This document shows positions 54,398 to 62,449 of a stretch of 64,000 nt of DNA, piece by piece. The notes under the pieces are model-generated. The model worked only from the letters and a program-made list of their open reading frames with translations, was not told the origin of the DNA and searched no databases. Position numbers and translations under genes: made by a program. Numbering within the stretch: position 1 is the first letter of the stretch; each line of letters opens with the position of its first letter. Where the stretch lies: contig NZ_BAAAPN010000019.1 in NCBI RefSeq assembly GCF_039531165.1, positions 1 to 64,000 on the forward strand, read 5' to 3'. The DNA is from Nostocoides_A vanveenii. GTDB lineage: Bacteria; Actinomycetota; Actinomycetes; Actinomycetales; Dermatophilaceae.

Positions 54398-55090
54398 TCA
54401 ACGCAGCGGGTTGTCGAGCTGCGACAGCCGCAGCAGATGGCACGTCGGATAGGTCGGGGCGCAGACGACGAACACCGTGAACGCGACCGGATGCTCGCTG
54501 GTGACCGGCTGGCCGTTCCAGACCCCGGCACGACGCCGGGTGCCCTCAATCGTGACAGCCGTCGTGCCAACAGCGAGCTGCCCCGGCTGGGCCTGCGCGA
54601 CGGCGTCGGCCCAGGCGTCGGGGATGTAGGCGGTGTCGATGGTGAGGTGCTGGCGGGTGGCGTACTGCCGCAGCTCGATCCAGGCGTCACGGGTCGGCAG
54701 GTACGCGGCGATATCGGAGGCGAGCCCGGCTTGCTCGTCTCCGCTGGGGTCACCGACCGTGAGGATCGCCGAGGTGTAGTCCAGCGGCCACAGCCCCGAG
54801 GCCGTGTCCCAGGCGAACAGAGTGGACGCGACGCCCCGAGCGAAAGTCTCGGGATCGGCCGAACGCGGAACCGCTGGAACCCGCGGCGGCCGGGGCGTGC
54901 TCGGGGCCGCGGTCGGCGGTTCCGTCGTGACCGGGCCGGGCTGCGAGTCGGGATCGGGGCTGGTGTTGCTGCGGGGGCCCGTGAGGAGTCCGTAGACGCC
55001 GACCCCGGCGAGGAGCAGCAGGACGATGCCGGTGGCGATGAGGGCGACGAGTCGGCGGCGGTTCCGGGGATTGGTGGGTGCAGGGCTCAT
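54398..55090 (-). CDS. Single-pass membrane protein of the conjugation operon
   Basis: A 230-residue protein with one N-terminal helix (RRRLVALIATGIVLLLLAGVGVYGLLTG), a Pro/Thr-rich linker and an extracytoplasmic domain (ARGVASTLFAWDTASGLWPLDYTSAILTVGDPSGDEQAGLASDIAAYLPTRDAWIELRQYATRQHL ...). The shape resembles VirB8/TcpC-type scaffold proteins, but the similarity is too weak to name it. ATG 55090 is favoured because the helix follows directly; MVGAHLLG eight codons earlier is an alternative. Confidence 0.6.
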   Translation of the reverse strand: MSPAPTNPRNRRRLVALIATGIVLLLLAGVGVYGLLTGPRSNTSPDPDSQPGPVTTEPPTAAPSTPRPPRVPAVPRSADPETFARGVASTLFAWDTASGLWPLDYTSAILTVGDPSGDEQAGLASDIAAYLPTRDAWIELRQYATRQHLTIDTAYIPDAWADAVAQAQPGQLAVGTTAVTIEGTRRRAGVWNGQPVTSEHPVAFTVFVVCAPTYPTCHLLRLSQLDNPLR

Positions 55091-55126
55091 GCCGAGCAGG
55101 TGCGCACCCACCACCGGGGTCTGTGG

Positions 55127-56122
55127 TCAGAGCGCGCGGAGTCGTGGCCGCTCCGCCGCCCCTTCGCGGGCGGCTCGGAGGGCGTCGGCGAACCGGACGG
55201 TGCCGTCGGCGGTGGCGAGGAAGTTCTCGAACTGCTCGTCGGTCAGTTCGCCTGCGAGGGTGTCGGCGTTGTAGTGGGTCCACCAGGCGGCCAGTTTGCC
55301 CCAGGTCTGGACGAACGCCCGGAGCGGATAGCGGACGGGCTGCCCGTCGCCCGTGACGAGCGGCAGTGGTTGCGGTGGGGTGCGCTTCTTGATCGACTTC
55401 GCGCGGGCCACGGCTGCTTCGGCGCGGGCGTGGAGCTCGGCCTCGCGCCGCTCCCGCTCGGTGGTGTCGGCATCGCGGATCGCTTGATAGATCGGATGCA
55501 CCGGATCGCCGGCCTCAATCCGGTCCAGCCCGGCGGCGGCCTCGGCGCGCAGAGTCTCGGGCTGAGTGGGGTTGTTGGCGATGTCTTCGAGGTAGCCGAT
55601 CTTCTCCAACGTCGTGTGGGAGGCACCGCCGGGAATCATCGCCGCCGCCTGTTCACGGGTCTTCCCGAGTGGCCCGCTCGACGGTGGTGCAAAGTTTGCA
55701 CCACCGTCGTTTCCGGGCTGGTTCTCGCTGCTGAACTGGGTCGCGCTCTTGCGGCGGGCGGCGTCTTCGGCCATGACCTGCTTGATCTCGCGGTAGAGGC
55801 CGGCGGCTTCGAGCTGGGTGTATGGCTTGTGGAGCATGTTGTCGTCCTGCTCGGCGAGGAGCTGCCCGAGCCGGTCGGACAGGCCGCTGCGAACCCACAC
55901 GTTGACGGTGCGCCAGCCGAGCTTCTTGATCGCGGCCAGGCGTCGCGCCCCACACACAAGCACACCATCGATGGTGATCGTGAGCGGTTGCAGCAGTCCG
56001 TCACGCCCGATGGATGCCGCGAGGGCGTCAATGTCGCCGAGGTCGGCGCGGTGCCGGGTGCCGACGAGGATCGAATCGACGGCGCGGTCGAGCTGGATGC
56101 TGCCGACCTGTGGCTCGTTCAC
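55127..56122 (-). CDS. ParB-like nuclease-domain protein
   Basis: A 331-residue ParB/RepB/Spo0J family protein. The N-terminal domain has VGTRHRADLGDIDALAASIGRDGLLQPLTI and GVLVCGARRLAAIKKLGW, the conserved ParB box; the HTH region follows (LGKTREQAAAMIPGGASHTTLEKIGYLEDIA). It may aid stability or control of the element. No parA partner is seen near it. ATG overlaps the stop of the next gene upstream. Confidence 0.8.
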   Translation of the reverse strand: MNEPQVGSIQLDRAVDSILVGTRHRADLGDIDALAASIGRDGLLQPLTITIDGVLVCGARRLAAIKKLGWRTVNVWVRSGLSDRLGQLLAEQDDNMLHKPYTQLEAAGLYREIKQVMAEDAARRKSATQFSSENQPGNDGGANFAPPSSGPLGKTREQAAAMIPGGASHTTLEKIGYLEDIANNPTQPETLRAEAAAGLDRIEAGDPVHPIYQAIRDADTTERERREAELHARAEAAVARAKSIKKRTPPQPLPLVTGDGQPVRYPLRAFVQTWGKLAAWWTHYNADTLAGELTDEQFENFLATADGTVRFADALRAAREGAAERPRLRAL

Positions 56123-57006
56123 GACGACTCACCGCCTCCACCGCTCGGAGCGGCAAGCGCGAGCGCGAGGATCAGATCGTCGTCGCGGAGCAGCAGGTCG
56201 AGAGTCTCGCCCAGCAGGAGCCGGAGCAGGATGCCGCGACCGCTGCTGGTGGCCACGTAGGCCGGGTGCGGGCTCCCGAGCAGCGCCTTCAAGAGAGCGG
56301 CCCAGGAGCGGCGCGGCAGGTCGAGCAGTGCCCGCGCGTGCCGATCGCGGCGCAGCGCCTCGTAGGCGGACTGGCGGGTGCCGGCCTTCATCAACGCCCC
56401 GCAGACGTGCTCGACCGCGGCCCGTGCGATGTCGGTGGGCCAGTCGAGCAGGCACAGCATCGCGATGGCGTCCTCGGCCGCCGATCCAGCGGACATGCAC
56501 GCCTGCGCAGACCCGAGACTGTCGCGTGGTTCCGGTTCGAGGTCGCTGGGACGCAGGTCGGTGGTGTGGAACGCGGTTTGGTAGTCGGCCAGCGCGGTGT
56601 CGCGTTCGGAGAACCGTTCGGGGTCGTGGAACGCCGAGACGTGGGCGCGGCGGGCCTGGTGCACCGAGCAGAGCAGCCCTTGGGCGCGTTCCTCGTAAAC
56701 GCAGGTGATCCGCACGGCGTGGGTGATGATCGCCCACGGATCATTGGCCTCGCGGGTCGAGCGGTACTGCATCGCGTCGAACGCCGCCGTGACCGCTTCC
56801 CAGGTGTCGAGCTTGTGCTTCCTCGCGAGAGCGCGGTACTTGTCGGCGGCGAACTCCATCAGGTCGCGGGCCACCGGGTCGTGAACCCAGGCATCCTCGC
56901 CGCCCTCGGCGAGACGGTTGAGCAGGGCGCGCAGGCCCTCGCCGGTGGTGAAGTCCTCAGCCTGGTCGGCCGTCGGAGCGGTACTGGTGTGGGTTGGTGT
57001 GGTCAT
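56119..57006 (-). CDS. Hypothetical protein of the conjugative element
   Basis: A 295-residue helical protein with no known domain. Segments such as WVHDPVARDLMEFAADKYRALARKHKLDTWEAVTAAFDAMQYRSTREANDPWAIITHAVRITCVYEERAQGLLCSVHQARRAHV are conserved in these elements. AGGAGG is ten bases upstream of the ATG. It could contribute to replication control, given its place next to parB, but no evidence is visible. Confidence 0.6.
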   Translation of the reverse strand: MTTPTHTSTAPTADQAEDFTTGEGLRALLNRLAEGGEDAWVHDPVARDLMEFAADKYRALARKHKLDTWEAVTAAFDAMQYRSTREANDPWAIITHAVRITCVYEERAQGLLCSVHQARRAHVSAFHDPERFSERDTALADYQTAFHTTDLRPSDLEPEPRDSLGSAQACMSAGSAAEDAIAMLCLLDWPTDIARAAVEHVCGALMKAGTRQSAYEALRRDRHARALLDLPRRSWAALLKALLGSPHPAYVATSSGRGILLRLLLGETLDLLLRDDDLILALALAAPSGGGGESS

Positions 57007-57099
57007 GGTGTCGGCACCTCCTGGCAGGCAGGTGCGCGCTCGCTCCCACGAGCGCGTCCTGCATGCCGGTGCCGTCGCAGCCATGACCTCTCACCACCG

Positions 57100-57504
57100 T
57101 CAACTCATCGAGACCCCAGAGCGGGACATCTGCGACGCTGGTGCGGTGCTGCGCCCGAACGCCGAGATCGGCGGCAGCCGCCGGGCACGGTCCCCGAGAC
57201 GACGAACACCAGCGCCAATCGGGGTGCGGGTGCGGCGTGCGAGCTCGGCCTGGAAGTCGAGGCCACGGCCGGCTGCGTGCGCCGAGTGCCGGGCGATCAG
57301 GTCGGTGGGGCGTACCCACTCCACGCCGCGGCCGGGAACGAGGGCGTGCTGCTTGTCGTCGCGGGCGACCTGCGCGGCCCGCACCGCCTCCGGCGTGCTC
57401 GTTGCCTCGACGGGCTCGGGGCGTTCCCTCGGCTCATCGGGCACCAGCCGTGCTGGATCGGGCCTTGCGGGATCGTTGCGCTGCGGGTTCTCAGTGGTGT
57501 TCAT
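57100..57504 (-). CDS. Small hydrophilic protein, unknown
   Basis: A 134-residue disordered, Pro/Arg-rich protein. The end RRLGDRARRLPPISAFGRSTAPASQMSRSGV looks conserved rather than random. It overlaps the DUF2637 gene by a few bases, which supports translation. No function known. Confidence 0.5.
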   Translation of the reverse strand: MNTTENPQRNDPARPDPARLVPDEPRERPEPVEATSTPEAVRAAQVARDDKQHALVPGRGVEWVRPTDLIARHSAHAAGRGLDFQAELARRTRTPIGAGVRRLGDRARRLPPISAFGRSTAPASQMSRSGVSMS

Positions 57505-58178
57505 GGGGTCGTCTCCTCCCGCTCATCGACGGTGTCGGTTGTGTCAGTGAGGTGCGCGACGGCGAACCAGCGGCCCACGGTCGAGGGATGCACCCCGAGT
57601 TCGCGGGCGATCCGCTTGTTCGACCAGCCCGCCTCCCGAAGCTCCCAACCCAGCGCCCGCCGATCCGCCACAACGTCGCCCCGACGGGTCGGCTCCGCCT
57701 CGCCAGATGACAGCGCGGGCATCGACTCCGCAGTGACCGTCGGACGCGAGGCGACAGGCTGCACGCCGGGGTCGGCGGTCCGGGTGAGGATCACGGTCAG
57801 GTGCGTGATCGCAAGCAGCACGACGGGCGGAACCGCGGCGACCGAGGCCGCGAGCATCCGTGGCACGTCGGCGTCTGCGGCGACGACGGCGTGAATGGCG
57901 TTCGCCGTCACCGACACGAGCGCGCCACCGACCAGCAGCGCCCACGGGTACCAGGCCGAGCGCTGCCCGGCGAGGGCGACGACGGCGACCGTCGCGACGA
58001 CGATGATGCCGTCCACGATCAGCGGCCACGCCCACGCCTGCCCCGCACCGATCCCGGATCGAGCGGCCAGATCGGCGAGCGACGTGAAGGACAGCCAGAA
58101 CGCCCCGGCGGCGATGAACACCGTCCCGGCAACAGCCGTCATCGCGGCCCAGCGCCGCCCCTCCGATTCACGCCTCAC
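57501..58178 (-). CDS. DUF2637 membrane protein
   Basis: A 225-residue protein with four to five membrane helices (AAMTAVAGTVFIAAGAFWLSF, WPLIVDGIIVVATVAVVALA, WALLVGGALVSVTANAIHAVVA, VAAVPPVVLLAITHLTVIL) and an HTH-like C-terminus (WSNKRIARELGVHPSTVGRW). This fits DUF2637, a spdB-like family found in streptomycete conjugative plasmids. The HTH suggests an added regulatory or DNA-contact role. Confidence 0.78.
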   Translation of the reverse strand: MRRESEGRRWAAMTAVAGTVFIAAGAFWLSFTSLADLAARSGIGAGQAWAWPLIVDGIIVVATVAVVALAGQRSAWYPWALLVGGALVSVTANAIHAVVAADADVPRMLAASVAAVPPVVLLAITHLTVILTRTADPGVQPVASRPTVTAESMPALSSGEAEPTRRGDVVADRRALGWELREAGWSNKRIARELGVHPSTVGRWFAVAHLTDTTDTVDEREETTP

Positions 58179-59095
58179 AGCCCCGCCCTCCCCAAGGCTG
58201 CGGACGGCGGGCTCTTCGTGCGATCGAACCAGCGACCCGCGCCCTGGCTCCGACCGCCAGATGCGGGCTGGGAGGCCCGGTAGGCAGAGCGCACGGTCGT
58301 GGCGATCTCGCGATCGCCCAGACCCGCCGACTGTGCCGCAGCCCCCAGCGCATCGAGCGCGTCGGCAGCCGAGACGCCCTTCTCGGCGAGACGGCAGGCG
58401 GCCCAGAACAGGCCCCGGTTCCGCTCGCCCTCACCCCGCCCGGCGACCCACGCCGCCAACCGCTCAGCATCAACCTCCATCGAGCCGCTGCTGGCGCGTG
58501 GTGGTGCGACGGGGCGCGGGTCGAGAAAGTCCCGCAGCCGGGCCGCGTCCACCGTGCCGACCGAGTGCGCGGCGATGTCGGCGACCTCGTAGAGCCTCAC
58601 GTTCCCGTCGATGATTCGCCGGGACGGCGGAGCAATGATGTAGCCGCCGTCGCCCCGGAAATCGACACCCGCCGTGGCGGCTTGCCACGACCGCTGCTCG
58701 CTGCCTGGTGTCGCCGGGAAGTACACGTGCGCGCCTCCAGTGGGTGTGCGCACCAGCAGACCCACTCCATCGACGAGCCCTGTATCGGTGGCGCGCTGGT
58801 ACGCCGCGCGGCCGTCGTGGGGACCGTGGACATCGACATCGACGACGACAACGCCCGATGTCGCTCCGGTCGGGATGCCGATGTTCGCGTTCGGTGTGCG
58901 CGACCACCACACCACCACTTGGTCCGGGTCGCTGCTCGCGTCGAGGAACCCACGGCGGGTCAGCGGTCGCTTCCCCTCGACGAGGCACGGGAAGACGGGC
59001 ACGCCAGCCGCCGCGAGGCTCCGCGCAGCGAAGGTCAGGCTTGGCGAGCGATCCACGCGAATGAGCGCCGCGAGGACATCGAATGCTTCGGGCAT
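58175..59095 (-). CDS. Bifunctional primase-polymerase (Prim-Pol)
   Basis: A 306-residue archaeo-eukaryotic primase-like protein. It contains AAGVPVFPCLVEGKRPLTRRGFLDASSD, the metal-binding VVVVDVDVHG (DxD) and GGAHVYFPATPG, the Prim-Pol core (about 20-200). A short helical C-terminal domain (AAQSAGLGDREIATTVRSAYRAS) is primase-C-like. It would prime replication of the excised element after transfer. ATG overlaps the ArdC-like gene's stop; the 3' end overlaps the DUF2637 start. Confidence 0.85.
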   Translation of the reverse strand: MPEAFDVLAALIRVDRSPSLTFAARSLAAAGVPVFPCLVEGKRPLTRRGFLDASSDPDQVVVWWSRTPNANIGIPTGATSGVVVVDVDVHGPHDGRAAYQRATDTGLVDGVGLLVRTPTGGAHVYFPATPGSEQRSWQAATAGVDFRGDGGYIIAPPSRRIIDGNVRLYEVADIAAHSVGTVDAARLRDFLDPRPVAPPRASSGSMEVDAERLAAWVAGRGEGERNRGLFWAACRLAEKGVSAADALDALGAAAQSAGLGDREIATTVRSAYRASQPASGGRSQGAGRWFDRTKSPPSAALGRAGL

Positions 59096-60174
59096 CACAG
59101 CCCCCGCCCTGCCAGAGCTGGCGCCGACGCAGCACGCGGACGATCGGTCTCCACCGCAGGCGCTGCCGTGCGGGAGGTGCGCGGACTCGGGGTGTCGCGG
59201 TCGAGGCCGGGCGGGGTGCCGTCGCCGACCTGGGCCGTGTCGAGCTGGTCGAGGATCGCCAGCGCGGTCTTCCGCACCCGCTCGCCGGTGGCCTGCACCA
59301 CCTGGGCGGGCGCTTCGCCGTCCACGCGGGCGGCCCAGGTCGAGACGTACGGGATCGTGTACCCGGCAGTGTCCACGCCGTGCGCGGCACCGATCATCAG
59401 CGCGACGGACTCGGCTTCGACCTCGCGGATGCCGCGATGCTGCCGCGCCTCCTCGTCGTCGGGATCGTGCATCACAACATGCGCGAGCTCGTGCGCGAGC
59501 GTCTTGACCTGCGCGGCAGGGTCCATGTTCTCCCGCACCGCGACCGTGCGCGCCGCGTAGTCGGTCATGCCGTTCGCGCCGGAGATCATCCCCTCGTGCG
59601 GCACCCGCAGCACCTCGAACCCCGCGCCGCGAATCTGCCCGGCCAACCCATCCCACAACCCCGAAGGTGCTTCGCCTTCCAGCAGCGTCGGCGCGGGCGG
59701 CACCGGCAGCGGCTCGCCGTCGGTCTGCGAGGTGTCCCACACGTAGGCCGGTCTCGCTCCGACCATCCGCGAGCGCACCACCTCGCCGGCCTTCGGCTTC
59801 TCCCTCGGCCCGAGTCGCCGCCACGATCCCGCATCGGCAGGGGTCGCGGTAGCGAACCGGCCCGTCACGGGCGCGAAGATCATGTACCCCAGCTGGCCCT
59901 TCATCACCTGGCGCCCGAGCCCTTGCCACTGCCGGTATCCGGCGACCAGAGTCGGGAAGGGCTCCGGCACCCGGCCCGCCTCGTAGGCGGCTTCGTGCTG
60001 CACCCAGATCAGCATCGTGTTGTTGAACGACCGCGACCTGAACCGTGCCGCGAACGCGAGCGCCTGCCGCCAATCGTCACCCGAGACCAGCGACTCGACC
60101 GCTCCTGTCAGCTTCTCGTGCAGCTCGTCGAGCTTCGCCTCTCGCGCCGCGCGGGCGTCCTCGTTCGATGCCAT
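59095..60174 (-). CDS. ArdC-like antirestriction protein with a zinc metallopeptidase motif
   Basis: A 359-residue protein. The N-terminal ssDNA-binding domain (about 1-125) has RSFNNTMLIWVQHEAAYEAGRVPEPFPTLVAGYRQWQGLGRQVMKGQLGYMIFAPVTGR, the ArdC pattern; a metallopeptidase-like part follows with AHELAHVVMH (HExxH) and EAESVALMI as third ligand region. ArdC proteins protect entering DNA from type I/III restriction. It is first in the operon, as expected for a gene expressed early in the recipient. The element to the left carries a type III system, which it might counter. Confidence 0.82.
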   Translation of the reverse strand: MASNEDARAAREAKLDELHEKLTGAVESLVSGDDWRQALAFAARFRSRSFNNTMLIWVQHEAAYEAGRVPEPFPTLVAGYRQWQGLGRQVMKGQLGYMIFAPVTGRFATATPADAGSWRRLGPREKPKAGEVVRSRMVGARPAYVWDTSQTDGEPLPVPPAPTLLEGEAPSGLWDGLAGQIRGAGFEVLRVPHEGMISGANGMTDYAARTVAVRENMDPAAQVKTLAHELAHVVMHDPDDEEARQHRGIREVEAESVALMIGAAHGVDTAGYTIPYVSTWAARVDGEAPAQVVQATGERVRKTALAILDQLDTAQVGDGTPPGLDRDTPSPRTSRTAAPAVETDRPRAASAPALAGRGL

Positions 60175-60318
60175 GCTCCGGCCTCCTCTTCGGCGGGCCG
60201 CGACGCGGCTGCGCGCGGCGGTACACCTGGCAGGTAGGCGCGAACACCCGCGCCCAGACCGTGAGCTGGACATCGTTCACCTCCTTGAGGCAGCCCGAGC
60301 CGAGACCGGCACGCGACA

Positions 60319-60423
60319 TTGAGCATGCTCAAAATGTCCCGGAGTCCTGTTCTAACACCGACCGTTGAGCATGCGCAAGCCTTGATTTGTGCATGCTCAA
60401 CGCGTACGGTTGAGCATGCACAA
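60319..60423. promoter_or_regulatory. Cluster of four TTGwGCATGCwCAA operators
   Basis: Four near-identical palindromic 14-mers lie in the divergent spacer between the ArdC operon and the XRE gene: TTGAGCATGCTCAA (60319), TTGAGCATGCGCAA (60365), TTGTGCATGCTCAA (60387) and TTGAGCATGCACAA (60410). Spacings are 46, 22 and 23 bp; the last two are close to two helical turns, so bound dimers would face the same side. They likely bind the XRE protein encoded at 60485 and control both directions. The 310-bp spacer (60175-60484) shows no gene. Confidence 0.8.
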
Positions 60424-60484
60424 CCACCCTTCGGGTGGACTACATTGATGCCTTGCCCGTCGCGAAGGGAAGGGGGTCACCGTC

Positions 60485-60916
60485 ATGACCGAAGACGAGA
60501 GCCAGGCTGCGGCCGAAGACCTCGCCAAGCGTCTGCGGCTCCTGATGGATGTCGCTGTTGCCGAGTCCGGCACCGAGCCGACCTACTCGCAGATCGCCGA
60601 CTACCTCCGCGAACGAGGCACCAACCTGTCGCGGTCGCGCTGGACGTACATGGTCAACGGCCACCGCTACGTCCAAGACCCCGCCGTGTTCGAGGGGCTG
60701 GCGGCGTTCTTCGACGTGGACGCCGCGTTCCTGCTCGGCGAGGACGGTGCGGCCACTCCCGAGAAGGTCTCCGCGCAGCTCGATCTGGTTCGGTCCATGC
60801 GGGCCGCGAAGGTGAAGTCCTACGCAGCGCGCACCCTCGGCGACATCTCGCCGAAAGCCCTCCACGCCATCACCAAGTTCCTGGACGAGGAAATGACACA
60901 CATGCCCGAGCACTGA
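60485..60916 (+). CDS. XRE-family regulator
   Basis: A 143-residue protein with an N-terminal HTH (EPTYSQIADYLRERGTNLSRSRWTYMVNGHRYVQDPAVFEGLAAFFDVDAAFLLGED), the pattern of EspR-like XRE regulators, followed by a short helical tail. It has an excellent binding site (GGGAAGGGGG) before ATG. It sits directly beside the four palindromes, so autoregulation is likely. First of a forward run with the ImmA/IrrE gene, a usual partner of such repressors. Confidence 0.85.
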   Translation: MTEDESQAAAEDLAKRLRLLMDVAVAESGTEPTYSQIADYLRERGTNLSRSRWTYMVNGHRYVQDPAVFEGLAAFFDVDAAFLLGEDGAATPEKVSAQLDLVRSMRAAKVKSYAARTLGDISPKALHAITKFLDEEMTHMPEH

Positions 60917-60977
60917 CCGGTACTGCGCGACACAGAGCCGCCACCGGTCCCGCTCCCCAACAGACAAGGGGCGAACC

Positions 60978-61442
60978 GTGAATATCGAACAGACCGTATC
61001 GGCGGCCGTCGCGGGCCTTCAGCTCGGCAACACCTTCACCTTCGACGACCTCCGCGACACCGTCCAAGACCGGCGGCACCGCCGGCTCCGCATCGTTGAA
61101 CTCGCAGACCTCGACGCCCACGACGGCCTCTGCGCGGCCTTGATCTCCAACGACGCCGAAGACTTCGTGCTCCACGCCCGCAGTGACTCCGCGCTGCATC
61201 GCCAGCAGTTCGTGCTCCACGAGCTCTCCCACATGATCCTCGGGCACTGCGACGGCGACGACTGCGCCGTCGAGGAGGTCTTGCTGCCTAACATCCCGCC
61301 GTACACCAGAGGTCGCCTGCTCAGGCGGCAAGACCTCGACAGCGAAACCGAGATCGCCGCCGAGTCACTCGCCGACCGGCTCGCCGCCGGCATCCGAGGA
61401 TCGGTGTTCGCCGAATCCAGATACTCGGAGGTCTTCGGATGA
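60978..61442 (+). CDS. ImmA/IrrE-family metallopeptidase
   Basis: A 154-residue protein with the zinc site HELSH at residues 81-85 (QFVLHELSHMILGH). ImmA-type peptidases cleave XRE repressors of mobile elements to switch them on; here the preceding gene encodes such a repressor. Start GTG at 60978; its end overlaps the next ATG. Third ligand candidates are in AAESLADRLAA. Confidence 0.8.
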   Translation: MNIEQTVSAAVAGLQLGNTFTFDDLRDTVQDRRHRRLRIVELADLDAHDGLCAALISNDAEDFVLHARSDSALHRQQFVLHELSHMILGHCDGDDCAVEEVLLPNIPPYTRGRLLRRQDLDSETEIAAESLADRLAAGIRGSVFAESRYSEVFG

Positions 61443-62449
61443 TCCAGACGCTCGTCGCGACGCTCATGTGGGCGCTTGTGGCGAGCCTGCTCATCTTTCG
61501 TCGTAAACGCGCCGACCGCAGCATCACCTACGCCGCCCTCACCATCGCCATCGCGATGACGCTGAACGTCGATCGCATCTACGCGGTCATCGATCCGCTC
61601 CTCGGCGGCACCAACATCGCGACGCTGATCGCGGACGCGCTCCTGATGACCGGGCTGTTCTTCCTCGGGCGCGGCGTCATGAAGTCCGGCGAGTACCGGC
61701 CCAGGCTCGTCCGCGTCGCCGTCAGCGCGCCCGTCCTGCTCTTCGCGCTGCTCGCGATCACCGCATCGTTCCTGTTCATCGACCGCGGCACCACCACGAC
61801 ACGATTCATGAGCGATCTCGGCGCGCAGCCAGCGGCGGCGGTCTACTCGATCATCAACTTCAGTTACGGAGCACTCGTCATCGCAACGATGCTCGTCCTC
61901 GCCGCACGGCAGTCTCGCGACAGCACCGGCATCCAGCGCCTGCCCGCGGCACTGTTGAGCCTGGGGTCGGCGTTCGGCGTCGCGCTCTGCCTCGCCGTGA
62001 TCGTCATGGATATTGCCCACGCCACCGGCCACCTCGATCTCATGCACACGATCCAGTCCGCCTACGATCCGCTCTCCGCCCTTACTTTCCTGTTCCTCTG
62101 TGCCGGGTTCGCGGTCCAGCCTGCCGTTCGCCGCGCCCAGCACCATGCCCGACGTCGGCACACCATCTCGTTCACGGCGCAGTTGGAGCCGCTCTGGCAC
62201 CGGGCGACGTACGCGCGGCCCGGGCTGAGCCAGGCCGACCCCTTCGCCGCCAACAGCGAAGACCCCGAAGGGCACCTGCACCGAGTGATCGTCGAAATCC
62301 GCGACGCGATGATCGACCCCCGCATCACCTTCGACATCAGCACCGACGACCGCGACCTGCTCGAACGCGCCGAGAGCCACCTCGTCGGAAGCGACAGCGC
62401 CCTCACAACGACCCTGACCGTTCCGAACATCGAGGAACGGGAGCCATGA
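61439..62449 (+). CDS. DUF6545 (MAB_1171c-like) seven-helix membrane protein
   Basis: A 336-residue protein with seven predicted membrane helices (from LVATLMWALVASLLIF to LSALTFLFLCAGFAVQPAV) and a cytoplasmic C-terminal part of ~110 residues containing SFTAQLEPLWHRATYARPG and LHRVIVEIRDAMIDPRITFD. This is the MAB_1171c/DUF6545 family, found in actinobacteria next to XRE and ImmA genes and of unknown role; a sensor or transporter is possible. Start ATGA-type overlap with immA. Confidence 0.75.
   Translation: MIQTLVATLMWALVASLLIFRRKRADRSITYAALTIAIAMTLNVDRIYAVIDPLLGGTNIATLIADALLMTGLFFLGRGVMKSGEYRPRLVRVAVSAPVLLFALLAITASFLFIDRGTTTTRFMSDLGAQPAAAVYSIINFSYGALVIATMLVLAARQSRDSTGIQRLPAALLSLGSAFGVALCLAVIVMDIAHATGHLDLMHTIQSAYDPLSALTFLFLCAGFAVQPAVRRAQHHARRRHTISFTAQLEPLWHRATYARPGLSQADPFAANSEDPEGHLHRVIVEIRDAMIDPRITFDISTDDRDLLERAESHLVGSDSALTTTLTVPNIEEREP

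Noticed and set aside
54200..56260. A 686-codon forward frame opposite the parB region
   Set aside because: It spans several well-supported reverse genes and contains no recognisable domain.
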